DNA of 64,000 nt from Paenirhodobacter enshiensis (GCF_000740785.1 NZ_JFZB01000003.1:1-64000), one strand, 5' to 3'; positions 50,105 to 58,675 are shown, numbered from the stretch's first letter. The notes: a model not told the origin generated them from the letters alone. Translations and numbers: made by a program.

Positions 50105-50758
50105 ATGAAGAAGAGCGCGCCGTTCACCGCTGTCACGGCTGGATTTCTGACCCTCACCGCCTGCAGTTCCGGCTCTTACGATCCGACCCGGCCGGACGGC
50201 GGGCGGGCCGCGGGATCGGTCGTCGGTAGCTGGTTCGGCGGGCTGCTGGCGGTGCTGCACCTCGGCGGCGACACGGCTCCCACAGCTGCGGGAACGGAGC
50301 CCGCCGCTGTGCCGACGGCACCGGCCTCGCCCTTTGACGCCCAGGCGAAAGATCTGTCCCGGACCCTGACCGCACGCGGAGCCACAGTGACCCCCTCGGG
50401 AGAGCGGCTGATCGTCACCCTGCCGGCCGATCAGCTGTTCGCGCCTGACAGCTATGATTTGCGCGCGACGCAAAAGACGAATCTGCTCACCCTTGCGGGC
50501 TGCCTGAACCGCTATCCGGGGAGTTCCGTCGAAGTGATCGGCTATTCGGATGCCGCCTCGGGCGATGCCACCTACACCCGCAAGCTGTCGCGTCAACGCG
50601 CCGAGGCGGTGGCCCGGGAACTGACCGGCGCGGGCGTGCCTCCGGCGCGGATCCGGATCCTCGGGCGCGGTGCGGAAAATCCGGTGGCGTCGGACAACAC
50701 CGCCGAGGGCCAGGCCCGCAATCGCCGTATCGAGATCGTCCTTCGCCCGATGCCCTGA
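50105..50758 (+). CDS. OmpA-family outer-membrane lipoprotein
   Basis: A 217-residue protein with a lipoprotein signal: lipobox LTAC with the lipidated Cys near residue 20. A Pro/Ala-rich linker follows (about 60-80). The OmpA C-terminal peptidoglycan-binding domain (about 90-217) includes VEVIGYSDAASGDATYTRKLS and GRGAENPVASD with the closing NRRIEIVL. It likely tethers the outer membrane to the wall. It ends at a bidirectional terminator shared with the atp operon. Confidence 0.9.
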   Translation: MKKSAPFTAVTAGFLTLTACSSGSYDPTRPDGGRAAGSVVGSWFGGLLAVLHLGGDTAPTAAGTEPAAVPTAPASPFDAQAKDLSRTLTARGATVTPSGERLIVTLPADQLFAPDSYDLRATQKTNLLTLAGCLNRYPGSSVEVIGYSDAASGDATYTRKLSRQRAEAVARELTGAGVPPARIRILGRGAENPVASDNTAEGQARNRRIEIVLRPMP

Positions 50759-50798
50759 GGGCAACCGCCCCGCTTCGCCGGCCACCCCCTGGAACGGC

Positions 50799-50833
50799 AA
50801 AAGGCCCGGCCGCATATCGCGACCGGGCCTTTT
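50799..50833. terminator. Bidirectional terminator between ompA-like gene and atpF
   Basis: AAAAGGCCCGG (50799-50809) and CCGGGCCTTTT (50823-50833) pair perfectly around a 13-base loop. T-runs occur on both strands, so it can end both the ompA-like gene and the atpIBEXF operon. Confidence 0.9.
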
Positions 50834-50854
50834 CTCAGTTAGCTGTCCGAAGGA

Positions 50855-51409
50855 TCAGTTCAGGCGCTGTTTGACTTCGCCGATGGCGGTGTCGAGCATC
50901 CCGGCCTTCGCCTCGGGCGTCAGCTGACGGGCCAGAACTTCGCCGGCAGCGGCGACGGCCACCGCGACGGCATGGTCCTTCACCGCGCGCAGAGCCTGCT
51001 TCTCAGCCGACTCGATCTGCTCTTCCGCGGTCTTCAGACGACGCGCGATCGATACCTCGATATCCGCCTTGGCCTGCTCGGCCGCGGCCTGTGCCTCGCG
51101 CTTGGCGGCGGCGACGATGGCGTCGGCCTGACCCTGCACTTCGCGCGACTTGCGCTCGTAGCTCGCGAGGATCGACTGGGCCTCTTCGCGCAGCGAGCGG
51201 GCCTCGTCGAGTTCGGTCTTGATGCCATCGGCGCGCTTGTCGAGAAGCCCGCCCAGACGACCGAAGATCTTGCCCTTGAGCAGAACGCCCACGAACAGGA
51301 TGAACGCGATCGTGACGACGAATTCGGTGCTGCGCAGCGTGAAGAACGGCTCTTCACCGGCGAACGCCGGCTGGGCCGCGAGGATCAGCAGAAGCGAAAG
51401 TTTCTTCAT
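50855..51409 (-). CDS. atpF: ATP synthase Fo subunit b
   Basis: A 184-residue b subunit of the stator. The hydrophobic segment [17 protein letters not shown] (about 27-44) is followed by a long charged coiled coil. Before it is a signal-peptide-like N-terminus, [17 protein letters not shown], with a plausible cleavage site, unusual compared with E. coli b. It pairs with the b' subunit encoded just upstream (4-bp gap). Last gene of the Fo operon. Confidence 0.94.
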   Translation of the reverse strand: MKKLSLLLILAAQPAFAGEEPFFTLRSTEFVVTIAFILFVGVLLKGKIFGRLGGLLDKRADGIKTELDEARSLREEAQSILASYERKSREVQGQADAIVAAAKREAQAAAEQAKADIEVSIARRLKTAEEQIESAEKQALRAVKDHAVAVAVAAAGEVLARQLTPEAKAGMLDTAIGEVKQRLN

Positions 51410-51413
51410 GACC

Positions 51414-51938
51414 TTACCCCTTCACGCGCGTTGCAACGGCATCGGCGAGCGCAGCGGCGTCCGCCTTGCCACCGAGAGCGGCGACGATCTCGGCTGCGGT
51501 GTCCTTGGCGACGGCTTCGACGGTGACCAGCGCGTTCGAGCGGATCTCGGCGATCTTCGCCTCGGACGCGGCGGCGCGCGCCGTGATATCGGCGTCGGCC
51601 TTGGCGGTCGCGGCGTCGATCTGCTTTTTCAGCTCGGCCTGCATCTCGGCGACGATCTTCTGCGCCTGGCTGCGGGCATCGGCCAGCGCCTTTTCATACG
51701 CGGCCTCGGCCTCGCGGGCCTTGGCCTTGTAATCCTCGGCTGCGGCGACATCGCCGGAGATGGTGTTCTGCCGTTCCGCCAGGATCGAGGAGATCCGCGG
51801 CAGAGCGATCCGGGACAGCACCAGATAGATGACGACCAGCGCCACCACGAGCCAGAAGATCTGGTTCGGGAAGGTCGAGAAATCGAGCTGCGGCATGCCG
51901 CTCGACTGCGACTGCGCTGCCATTTGTTCAGTTGCCAT
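51414..51938 (-). CDS. atpX: ATP synthase Fo subunit b'
   Basis: A 174-residue b' subunit, as found in photosynthetic and alphaproteobacterial ATP synthases. An N-terminal Gln/Ser-rich stretch precedes the motif [20 protein letters not shown] with the membrane helix (about 29-47), then an Ala/Lys/Glu-rich coiled coil. ATG 51938 is chosen with GGGGGA upstream; an earlier in-frame ATG would add residues unlike the family. Forms a heterodimeric stator with b. Confidence 0.94.
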   Translation of the reverse strand: MATEQMAAQSQSSGMPQLDFSTFPNQIFWLVVALVVIYLVLSRIALPRISSILAERQNTISGDVAAAEDYKAKAREAEAAYEKALADARSQAQKIVAEMQAELKKQIDAATAKADADITARAAASEAKIAEIRSNALVTVEAVAKDTAAEIVAALGGKADAAALADAVATRVKG

Positions 51939-52014
51939 GGTGTCCCCCTGGGCCCTCATTAAACCGGGTGGGTCCGGGAAGGACCCACCCGAGCGCAAGG
52001 AAGCGCGTCAGGGA

Positions 52015-52257
52015 TCAGACGGCGAACATCAGCAGCAGGGCGACCAGGAACGAGAAGATCCCGAACGCTTCGGCGAAGGCGATGCTGATGAAGAGCATGG
52101 CGGTCTGGCCAGCGGCGGCCGACGGGTTACGCAGCGCGCCGGCGAGGAAGTTGCCGCCGATGTGGCCGATACCCACGGCAGCGCCACCCATGCCGATGCA
52201 GGCCAGGCCGGCACCGATGTATTTGCCCAGGTCGACGACGGCGTTGACGTTTTCCAT
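52015..52257 (-). CDS. atpE: ATP synthase Fo subunit c
   Basis: An 80-residue proteolipid with two membrane helices. The proton-binding carboxylate is Glu63 in [11 protein letters not shown] of helix 2. The polar loop ALRNPSA contacts the F1 rotor. GGAGAT precedes the ATG. The residue set fits a proton-type rather than sodium-type ring, though this is a pattern judgement. Confidence 0.97.
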   Translation of the reverse strand: MENVNAVVDLGKYIGAGLACIGMGGAAVGIGHIGGNFLAGALRNPSAAAGQTAMLFISIAFAEAFGIFSFLVALLLMFAV

Positions 52258-52326
52258 TGGAGATCTCCGTTACGATATGGATGAGAGAGTTGCGTTACGA
52301 GGCCCGTGTCGGGACGCTGCCGGCGC

Positions 52327-53094
52327 TCAGTGCGCCGGGTGCAGCGCGTCCTTCAGGTAGACACAGGTCAGGATGGTGAAGACGTAAGCCTGGATGAAGG
52401 CGACCAGCACTTCGAAGGCATACATCGCGACGATCGCGAGGATCGACAGCGGCGTGACGAGGACACCGACGCCCGACATCAGGATCAGCGGAGCGAAGGC
52501 CGCGAACACTTTGATAACGGCGTGGCCGGCCATCATGTTGCCGCCAAGACGAATGGAGTGGCTGACGGGGCGCACGAAGTAGGAGATCACCTCAATGATC
52601 GCCAGAACCGGTCGCAGCGCCATCGGAGCCGAGCTGACCCAGAACAGACCGAGGAAATGCGTGCCGTGCTTGGCGAAGCCGATCAGCGTGACCGAGATGA
52701 ACACCGCGAGCGCGAGGAACCCGGTGACCGCGATATGCGAGGTGGGCGTGAACGCGCCCGGGATCAGGCCGAGGAAGTTCGAGAACACGATGAACATGAA
52801 CAGCGTGAAGATGTAGGGGAAGTACTTCAGGCCTTCCTTGCCGGTCACATCCTCGACCATCTTGTGCACGAAGCCGTAAGCGAGTTCCGCCACCGACTGG
52901 GCACGGCCCGGGATCACGGCGCGGGCGCGCGTCGCGTTGATCAGCAGCAGGATGATCCCGACGATCGAGATTGCCATCCACAGCGTGGTGTTGGTGGGCG
53001 TGTACCAGTGGATCGGGCCGTCACCAAACAGCGGTTGGATGGTGAACTGATCCATCGGGTGGAAGGAGAGACCTTCGCTATGTTCTTCAGCCAC
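52327..53094 (-). CDS. atpB: ATP synthase Fo subunit a
   Basis: A 255-residue proton-channel subunit with five to six helices. The essential Arg is in [14 protein letters not shown] near residue 172, and the C-terminal helix reads [25 protein letters not shown] near 225. GTG 53094 is chosen since it follows AAGGAAAA and gives the family N-terminus ([16 protein letters not shown]). It overlaps the atpI end by 8 bp. Followed by atpE after 69 bp. Confidence 0.96.
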   Translation of the reverse strand: MAEEHSEGLSFHPMDQFTIQPLFGDGPIHWYTPTNTTLWMAISIVGIILLLINATRARAVIPGRAQSVAELAYGFVHKMVEDVTGKEGLKYFPYIFTLFMFIVFSNFLGLIPGAFTPTSHIAVTGFLALAVFISVTLIGFAKHGTHFLGLFWVSSAPMALRPVLAIIEVISYFVRPVSHSIRLGGNMMAGHAVIKVFAAFAPLILMSGVGVLVTPLSILAIVAMYAFEVLVAFIQAYVFTILTCVYLKDALHPAH

Positions 53095-53437
53095 GACTGT
53101 TTTCCTTTTCCCCGGCCGCTTCCGCAACCGATCTCGCCTTGTTCATCTCCTGGGCGGAGCGCAGCATCACGCGTATCCCCGCCGCAAGACCGAAGAGCGT
53201 GAAGATCATCATCAGCCAGGGTTTCGTGCCGAACATCACGTCGAACCCGTATCCGATGCCGAAGCCGATCCCCAGCCCTGCAACCATGTCATAGACCAGT
53301 CGCCAGCCCATCGCGGCCTGACTGAAGGTCCTGTCGTCGGCGGAAGGTTCCTTGGCCGCCTGGCGCCGGGCCGCGAGCTTCTCCTCCAGCGCCTTCAGGC
53401 GCTCTGGATCGGGCTCATGCGTGGGCTCTGGGGCCAT
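53087..53437 (-). CDS. atpI: ATP synthase assembly protein I
   Basis: A 116-residue AtpI-type protein that helps assemble the c-ring. Two helices (about 48-67 and 73-92): [22 protein letters not shown] and [18 protein letters not shown]. The N-terminal part is charged. First gene of the Fo operon, behind a strong sigma70-type promoter. The F1 genes are not nearby, as usual in this bacterial group. Confidence 0.9.
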   Translation of the reverse strand: MAPEPTHEPDPERLKALEEKLAARRQAAKEPSADDRTFSQAAMGWRLVYDMVAGLGIGFGIGYGFDVMFGTKPWLMMIFTLFGLAAGIRVMLRSAQEMNKARSVAEAAGEKENSRG

Positions 53438-53464
53438 GAATCCATTCCGCAACAACTCTTGGGC

Positions 53465-53493
53465 TTGATAGTCGTCACGCCCCTGTGAGTCAA
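53465..53493 (-). promoter_or_regulatory. Sigma70-type promoter of the atpIBEXF operon
   Basis: On the minus strand TTGACT (complement of 53488-53493), a 17-base spacer and TATCAA (complement of 53465-53470). Five of six and four of six consensus matches with optimal spacing, about 28 bases upstream of the atpI start. Confidence 0.75.
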
Positions 53494-53537
53494 CGCCGTT
53501 AGCGCCCGCACCGCCCCGTCCAACCGATTGATGCACA

Positions 53538-53555
53538 ACGATTTTGCAAAATCGT
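53538..53555. promoter_or_regulatory. Perfect 18-bp palindrome between atpI and the ArsR gene
   Basis: ACGATTTTGCAAAATCGT is a perfect palindrome without spacer, about 45 bp upstream of the atpI -35 element and 96 bp before the ArsR-type gene. It is AT-rich in a GC-rich gap, suggesting a protein-binding site. I do not recognise the regulator. Confidence 0.6.
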
Positions 53556-53603
53556 CAGGGGGCCGGGGCCGCGCGGGGGGCCGCGCCGACCGTTTTCCTA
53601 TAT

Positions 53604-53619
53604 TCAACCTGTTGGTTGA
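53604..53619. promoter_or_regulatory. Operator-like dyad upstream of the ArsR-family gene
   Basis: TCAACC-TGTT-GGTTGA is a perfect 6-bp inverted repeat, of the CAACC/GGTTG type seen for winged-helix regulators. It overlaps a TTGACG hexamer (53616-53621) that may be a -35 element with GAGAAT (53639-53644) as -10. Autorepression is the likely role. Confidence 0.6.
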
Positions 53620-53650
53620 CGTTTTTTCACCATCGGGCGAGAATTGCGCC

Positions 53651-54073
53651 ATGTCCGGCCCCGGTTCCTCTCCTCTCGACGCGGTTTTCGCCGCCTTGTC
53701 CGACCCGACGCGGCGGGCGATCCTGACCATGCTACTCGAGGACGACATGGCCGTGACCGACGTGGCCGAGCCGTTCCGGATGTCGCTCGCCGCGATCTCG
53801 AAGCATCTGCAGATCCTCGCCGAGGCCGGTCTGATCTCGCAGGAAAAGCGCGGACGGGTGAAATGGTGCAAGCTGGAGCCGCAGGGAATGACCGGCGCGA
53901 TCACCTGGATCGAGAGCTTCGGCCAGCTCGACCCGATGGATTTCGACGCCTTCGAACGGTTTCTGGAGGTCGAACTGTCGGAGACGGAGGTCACCGCCCT
54001 GACCGGGGACGATGCGACGGACGACCCGGAGACCGAAGAGACCGGCATCGAAGAGGCCGCGGCGAAGGCCTGA
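53651..54073 (+). CDS. ArsR-family winged-helix transcriptional regulator
   Basis: A 140-residue regulator. The winged-helix domain (about 8-95) includes VFAALSDPTRRAILTMLLED and MSLAAISKHLQILAEAGLISQEKRGR. The metal-binding CxC of classic ArsR is absent; only one Cys is present (WCKLEP), so it is probably not a metal sensor but of the type often paired with SRPBCC proteins. The acidic C-terminus is unusual. No ribosome site is seen and the possible start site coincides with the ATG, so the message may be leaderless. Confidence 0.87.
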   Translation: MSGPGSSPLDAVFAALSDPTRRAILTMLLEDDMAVTDVAEPFRMSLAAISKHLQILAEAGLISQEKRGRVKWCKLEPQGMTGAITWIESFGQLDPMDFDAFERFLEVELSETEVTALTGDDATDDPETEETGIEEAAAKA

Positions 54074-54110
54074 GCCCCCTCCCCTTCCCGCGCCGCCCCC
54101 CCGAAATGCG

Positions 54111-54136
54111 AAAAGCCGCCCCGAAGGGCGGCTTTT
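54111..54136. terminator. Bidirectional terminator between the ArsR gene and sdhB
   Basis: AAAAGCCGCCC (54111-54121), loop CGAA and GGGCGGCTTTT (54126-54136) form a perfect 11-bp stem with T-runs on both strands, ending both convergent units. Confidence 0.92.
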
Positions 54137-54165
54137 GCGTAGCGTCGAACCAGAGGGCCGAAGGA

Positions 54166-54945
54166 TCAGACGATCCGCTCGACCATCATCTTCTTGACCT
54201 CGGCGATCGCCTTGGCCGGGTTCAGCCCCTTCGGGCAGGTCTTGGTGCAGTTCATGATCGTGTGGCAGCGATACAGCTTGAAGGGATCTTCGAGCTGATC
54301 GAGACGCTCGCCGGTCGCTTCGTCGCGGCTGTCGATGATCCAGCGATAGGCGTGCAGCAGCGCTGCCGGCCCGAGGTATTTGTCGCCGTTCCACCAGTAG
54401 CTCGGGCACGAGGTCGAGCACGAGGCGCACATGACGCATTCATAGAGACCGTCGAGCTTCTTGCGATCCTCGATGGACTGGCGCCATTCCTTCTCGGGGG
54501 TGTTGGTCTTGGTTTCCAGCCACGGCATGATCGAAGCGTGCTGGGCATAGAAGTTGGTCAGATCTGGCACCAGATCCTTCACCACCGGCATATGCGGCAG
54601 CGGGTTGATCTTGACCGTGGCATCCTTGATCTCGTCGAGGCCGTAGATGCAGGCCAGACGGTTGATGCCGTTGATGTTCATCGCGCAGGAACCGCAGATG
54701 CCCTCGCGGCACGACCGGCGGAACGTCAGCGTCGGGTCGACCTCGTTCTTGATCTTGATCAGCGCGTCCAGAACCATCGGGCCGCACTTGTCCATGTCGA
54801 GGTAATAGGTGTCGATCCGGGGATTCTCGCCGTCATCCGGGCTCCAGCGATAGATCTGGAACTTGCGGACGTTCTTGGCATCCGGCTTCGGCCAGGTCTT
54901 GCCGACGCGGATCTGCGAATTCTTGGGAAGCTTGAACTGAGCCAT
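54166..54945 (-). CDS. sdhB: Succinate dehydrogenase iron-sulfur subunit
   Basis: Carries electrons from FAD to quinone in complex II. The 259-residue protein has the [2Fe-2S] ligands C79, C84, C87 and C99 (CREGICGSC...C), the [4Fe-4S] set in [12 protein letters not shown] near residue 168 and the [3Fe-4S] set in [14 protein letters not shown] near 225. Last gene of the operon, separated from sdhA by a lipoprotein gene and 126 bp that contain a small hairpin (arms 55026-55032 and 55041-55047). Confidence 0.98.
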   Translation of the reverse strand: MAQFKLPKNSQIRVGKTWPKPDAKNVRKFQIYRWSPDDGENPRIDTYYLDMDKCGPMVLDALIKIKNEVDPTLTFRRSCREGICGSCAMNINGINRLACIYGLDEIKDATVKINPLPHMPVVKDLVPDLTNFYAQHASIMPWLETKTNTPEKEWRQSIEDRKKLDGLYECVMCASCSTSCPSYWWNGDKYLGPAALLHAYRWIIDSRDEATGERLDQLEDPFKLYRCHTIMNCTKTCPKGLNPAKAIAEVKKMMVERIV

Positions 54946-55071
54946 GGTTTTCACCCTCTCCAGTCGGTTCTGGCATAAAGCGCCCGCGTCGGCAGGCTGC
55001 CGTGTCTGTCTCTTGCGCACGGGATACGCGGCACCGATGCGCCGCGTCCTCCTCCCGCCCCGCCCGTCATC

Positions 55072-55383
55072 TCACGCCCCGCCGAACAGCTTGAGCCCGT
55101 TGTTCGCGATGCACTGCGTCGTCGCGGGCCGCTGGAAGACGGTCATGACCGTTTTCACGGTCTCGTCGGTGATGCCGAGCTTGGCCCCCTTGGCGATCGT
55201 CAGAACTTCGCCCATCGAGGCATTGTCGATCACGCAGTCGGTGACCGGCGCCGCATTGACGCCGGGCAGCTTCTTCGCGACGACCGTGTTGACGACCCCC
55301 TTGGCCTGATCCCGCACGGAGGTCTCTCCGGCGGAACAGGCCGCCAGAGAGAGGCCGAGCACGAGGGCCAGAGCCGCGCGCAT
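55072..55383 (-). CDS. Small lipoprotein inside the sdh operon, function unknown
   Basis: A 103-residue protein with a lipoprotein signal; lipobox LAAC, lipidated Cys near residue 16. The mature part has two Cys (TDCVIDN near 51 and TTQCIANN near 92) that could form a disulfide, and the repeated theme VKTVMTVFQRPATTQ. The ATG shares one base with the sdhA stop (TGATG), so it is translated with sdhA. I know no function; placement suggests a link to complex II assembly or the envelope side, which is inference. Confidence 0.82.
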   Translation of the reverse strand: MRAALALVLGLSLAACSAGETSVRDQAKGVVNTVVAKKLPGVNAAPVTDCVIDNASMGEVLTIAKGAKLGITDETVKTVMTVFQRPATTQCIANNGLKLFGGA

Positions 55384-57188
55384 CAGTAGACGCGCGCCTT
55401 GGGCGCGATCCGCTTCAGCTCGATGCCGCCATGGGCTTCGTCGGTCAGCGGGTCGATGTGCACCGGACGGTAGGTCAGCGTGACCTTGTTGCCGTCGACG
55501 TGGCTGATCGTGTGCTTGCGCCAGTTCACGTCGTCGCGGTCCGGATGATCCTCGGTCGCATGGGCGCCGCGCGATTCCTTGCGGGCCTCCGCGCCGACGA
55601 TCGTCGTCAGGGCGTTCGGCATCAGGTTGGTCAGCTCGAGCGTTTCCATCAGGTCCGAGTTCCACACCAGCGAGCGGTCCGAAACCTTCAGATCGTCGAG
55701 CTTGGCCGCGACGGCGGTCATCTTCTCGACACCCTCGGCCAGAACCTTGTCGGTGCGGAACACCGCGGCGTCCGACTGCATGGTCTTCTGCATCTCGAGA
55801 CGCAGATCGGCGGTCGGCACCGCACCGTTCGCATAACGCAGCGCGTCGAACCGGGCGAAAGCCTTGTCGATCTGGGCCGCGTTCGGCGTCGGGTTGGCGG
55901 AAGCGCGGTCGATGACCTCACCGGCGCGGATCGCGGCGGCGCGGCCGAAGACCACGAGGTCGATCAGCGAGTTCGAGCCGAGACGGTTCGCCCCGTGCAC
56001 CGAGGCGCAACCGGCCTCGCCCACGGCCATCAGGCCGGGAACCAGCGCATCGGGGTTGTCCGCGGTCGGGTTGATGACCTCGCCCCAGTAGTTCGTCGGG
56101 ATACCGCCCATGTTGTAATGCACGGTCGGCAGAACCGGGATCGGCTCCTTGGTCACGTCGACACCGGCGAAGATACGCGCCGATTCCGAGATGCCCGGCA
56201 GACGTTCGGCCAGCGCTTCCGGCGGCAGGTGCGAGAGGTTCAGGAAGATGTGATCCTTGTGCTCGCCCACGCCGCGGCCTTCGCGGATCTCGATCGTCAT
56301 GCAGCGCGAAACCACGTCGCGCGACGCGAGGTCCTTGTAGTGGGGCGCATAGCGCTCCATGAACCGCTCGCCTTCGGAGTTGGTCAGATAACCGCCTTCG
56401 CCGCGTGCGCCCTCGGTGATCAGGCAGCCCGAACCATAGATGCCGGTCGGGTGGAACTGCACGAACTCCATGTCCTGCAGCGCCAGCCCGGCGCGTGCCA
56501 CCATGCCGCCGCCGTCGCCGGTGCAGGTATGCGCCGAGGTCGCCGAGAAATAGGCACGGCCATAGCCGCCCGTCGCCAGCACGACCATCTTGGCCGAGAA
56601 CAGGTGGAACGTCCCGTCATCGAGCTTCCAGCACAGCACGCCCTGGCACACGCCGTCGTCCGACATGATGAGGTCGATGGCGAAATACTCGATGTAGAAT
56701 TCCGCGTTGTTCTTCAGCGACTGGCCATAGAGCGTGTGCAGAATGGCGTGGCCGGTGCGGTCGGCCGCGGCGCAGGTGCGCTGCACGGGCGGGCCTTCGC
56801 CGAATTCGGTGGTGTGGCCGCCGAACGGACGCTGATAGATCTTGCCCTCTTCGGTGCGGCTGAACGGAACGCCGTAGTGCTCCAGCTCGTAGACCGCGGC
56901 GGGGGCGTGACGCACCAGATATTCCTGCGCGTCGGTGTCGCCCAGCCAGTCAGAGCCCTTCACGGTGTCGTAAAGGTGCCACTGCCAGTTGTCGGGGCCC
57001 ATGTTGGACAGCGAGGCGGCGATGCCGCCCTGCGCCGCGACGGTATGCGAGCGGGTCGGGAAGACCTTGGACACGCAGGCCGTGCGCAGCCCCTGCTCCG
57101 CCATGCCGAGCGTGGCACGCAGGCCGGCGCCGCCGGCGCCGACGACCACGACGTCATAGTTGTGGGTTTCGTAAGTGTATGATGCCAT
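55383..57188 (-). CDS. sdhA: Succinate dehydrogenase flavoprotein subunit
   Basis: Oxidises succinate to fumarate. The 601-residue protein has the FAD-binding [16 protein letters not shown] near residue 13, the covalent-FAD His48 in [11 protein letters not shown], the active-site HPTGIYGSG region near 245 and [15 protein letters not shown] near 395. Length is normal. It starts 15 bp after sdhD and shares its last base with the lipoprotein gene. Confidence 0.98.
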   Translation of the reverse strand: MASYTYETHNYDVVVVGAGGAGLRATLGMAEQGLRTACVSKVFPTRSHTVAAQGGIAASLSNMGPDNWQWHLYDTVKGSDWLGDTDAQEYLVRHAPAAVYELEHYGVPFSRTEEGKIYQRPFGGHTTEFGEGPPVQRTCAAADRTGHAILHTLYGQSLKNNAEFYIEYFAIDLIMSDDGVCQGVLCWKLDDGTFHLFSAKMVVLATGGYGRAYFSATSAHTCTGDGGGMVARAGLALQDMEFVQFHPTGIYGSGCLITEGARGEGGYLTNSEGERFMERYAPHYKDLASRDVVSRCMTIEIREGRGVGEHKDHIFLNLSHLPPEALAERLPGISESARIFAGVDVTKEPIPVLPTVHYNMGGIPTNYWGEVINPTADNPDALVPGLMAVGEAGCASVHGANRLGSNSLIDLVVFGRAAAIRAGEVIDRASANPTPNAAQIDKAFARFDALRYANGAVPTADLRLEMQKTMQSDAAVFRTDKVLAEGVEKMTAVAAKLDDLKVSDRSLVWNSDLMETLELTNLMPNALTTIVGAEARKESRGAHATEDHPDRDDVNWRKHTISHVDGNKVTLTYRPVHIDPLTDEAHGGIELKRIAPKARVY

Positions 57189-57203
57189 TTGCGTCGTCCC
57201 GGA

Positions 57204-57602
57204 TTATTTCATCGCTTCGATCAGCGTGCCGAGGAACACCATCTTCCCCAGTGCGTAAAGCACGGTGAACATGATGACATAGGCAACGCCGTTGGCCGCG
57301 ATGACCGCCAGTTCGCGGGTGATACCGCCGGTATAGTCCTCGATCATCGTCTTGGCGCCGCGCGCGAAGTGCAGCATCCCCACGACCGCGACCAGAGCCG
57401 TCACGATGGCCGGGAACGGACGCGAGAACAGCAGCACGACCTCGGCCTGAGGCCGGCCGATCGCGGTGCCGAGAACGAAGACGAAGCAGGGAACGAGGAA
57501 GACCAGCGACACCGCCGTCACGGTCATGAACCAGTGGTCATGCGTTCCCGTGCGGGCGGCGCCAAGGCCTTCGGCGCTCTTGCGGGGGGTCAGATAGCGC
57601 AT
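57204..57602 (-). CDS. sdhD: Succinate dehydrogenase membrane anchor subunit D
   Basis: A 132-residue membrane anchor with three helices (about 27-47, 57-77, 98-120). The heme/quinone region MLHFARGAKTMIEDY near residue 75 includes the likely heme-ligand His and the conserved D-Y pair. Spaced 10 bp from sdhC and 15 bp from sdhA. Confidence 0.94.
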   Translation of the reverse strand: MRYLTPRKSAEGLGAARTGTHDHWFMTVTAVSLVFLVPCFVFVLGTAIGRPQAEVVLLFSRPFPAIVTALVAVVGMLHFARGAKTMIEDYTGGITRELAVIAANGVAYVIMFTVLYALGKMVFLGTLIEAMK

Positions 57603-57612
57603 TCGATGCTCC

Positions 57613-58002
57613 TCAGACCAGGATGATGGTGATGATCGTCAGCACCGTCGCGCCGATGAAGCAGGCCCAGCCCAGCTTCTCGGCGGTTTCGATCTCCAGC
57701 CCCTTGCCGGCGTCGAAATACAGGTGACGCAGCCCCGCGAGCAGGTGGTACCACACCGCCCAGGCGGACAGCGTGTAGACCAGCGCCCCGAACCACGAGG
57801 TGACGATCGCGTTGACGAAGTCGAAATAGCCGGGGCTCGTCGCCGCGGCGAGCAGCCACCACGCCGTCAGAAGCGCGGTGACGATCAGCGCATTGCCCGT
57901 GATACGCGTCATGATCGACGAGATCGAGGTCATCTGCGGGCGGTAGTACGGGCCGATCATGAAGGGGGAAAGGGGCCGTTCGACCCGTTTCGGTTCAGCC
58001 AT
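57613..58002 (-). CDS. sdhC: Succinate dehydrogenase cytochrome b556 subunit C
   Basis: A 129-residue anchor with three helices. It has the SdhC hallmark RPLSPFMIGPYYRPQMTSIS near residue 10, SIMTRITGNALI near 30 and the heme-ligand region HLLAGLRHLYFDAG near 83. ATG 58002 follows AGAGGGAA. First gene of sdhCDA-lipoprotein-sdhB. Its upstream gap holds paired TGTGATCAC sites. Confidence 0.95.
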   Translation of the reverse strand: MAEPKRVERPLSPFMIGPYYRPQMTSISSIMTRITGNALIVTALLTAWWLLAAATSPGYFDFVNAIVTSWFGALVYTLSAWAVWYHLLAGLRHLYFDAGKGLEIETAEKLGWACFIGATVLTIITIILV

Positions 58003-58164
58003 GTTGGTTCCCTCTGTCGCTTGGCCGCCGGACGCCCTCTCCTCAAGGACACACGCGCGACTGGCCGGATTGCCGTTCCTGAATAGCGCAATTTTCAGAC
58101 AAGTCACGCACCGAGAACGGCCATTTCGCCGTTTCCCGGCTGCGAACAGCCGAAATCTGCGTTT

Positions 58165-58194
58165 TGTGATCACATTTTTTTGGCTGTGATCACG
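58165..58194. promoter_or_regulatory. Paired TGTGATCAC palindromes upstream of sdhC
   Basis: TGTGATCACA (58165-58174) and TGTGATCACG (58185-58194), centres 20 bp apart, about two helical turns, in an AT-rich patch some 165-190 bases before sdhC. The same pair occurs before sucC, so a shared dimeric regulator binding cooperatively is likely. The regulator is not known to me; GntR- or Crp-type proteins are candidates. Confidence 0.75.
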
Positions 58195-58232
58195 ATTTTC
58201 GCGCCCCTTGACCCCGTCGCGTGATTCTCCCC

Positions 58233-58262
58233 GAATATCATGACAATAACACTATGATATTC
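58233..58262. promoter_or_regulatory. Long inverted repeat between DUF1737 gene and sdhC
   Basis: GAATATCAT (58233-58241) and ATGATATTC (58254-58262) are perfect 9-bp arms around a 12-base spacer. AT-rich arms and no T-run make an operator more likely than a terminator, but it also lies 30 bp after the DUF1737 stop. Confidence 0.55.
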
Positions 58263-58291
58263 TTGAAATTCCGCGTCAGGCAACAGCCGCA

Positions 58292-58498
58292 TCACAGATC
58301 GCCGAGCTTGACCGACGGGTCATAAGCCGTGCCCGGCACGTCTTTCACCACGGCCTGCGCGCAGCGCATCACGCCCTTCGACGCATCGAACGCATAGGCG
58401 GGGGAACCGTGCAGCTCCCACCCGGCCGACAGTGCCTTCGACACTTTGTGGCAAAACGCGGACGTGTCGTCCTCGGTCAGCAAGCGATAGAATTTCAT
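58292..58498 (-). CDS. DUF1737 family small protein
   Basis: A 68-residue protein: KFYRLLTEDDTSAFCHKVSKALSAGWELHG with the WELHGSPAYAFD segment typical of DUF1737. No catalytic motif is known. GGAGAAAAG precedes the ATG. It is upstream of sdhC on the same strand but 290 bp away with regulatory DNA between, so it is probably a separate unit. Confidence 0.85.
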   Translation of the reverse strand: MKFYRLLTEDDTSAFCHKVSKALSAGWELHGSPAYAFDASKGVMRCAQAVVKDVPGTAYDPSVKLGDL

Positions 58499-58585
58499 CG
58501 TCTTTTCTCCATCCGGATCCCTGCGGGCAGATCCCCGCTGGCTGTCGCGCAGGGGCTCAGCCTGCCCGTCCCGCGCCCCGCCTCA

Positions 58586-58648
58586 CTTTCGATTCGCCCC
58601 AAATATCCCGGGGGTGAGGGCCGCAGGCCCGAGGGGGCAGAGCCCCCT
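58586..58648 (+). repeat. Intergenic GC-rich repeat, copy F
   Basis: On the plus strand CTTTCGATTCGCCCC, AAATATCCCGGGGG, GAGGGCCGCAGGCCC and GGGGGCAGAGCCCCC. It lies directly after the 3' end of the minus-strand mcl2-like gene, in the same orientation relative to the gene as copies B, C, D and E. Confidence 0.88.
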
Positions 58649-58675
58649 TTTCTTCCTCGGGGCGCGCAAACCCCG

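Noticed and set aside
55431-57182. Plus-strand open frame of 583 codons
   Set aside because: Antisense to sdhA; no motif.
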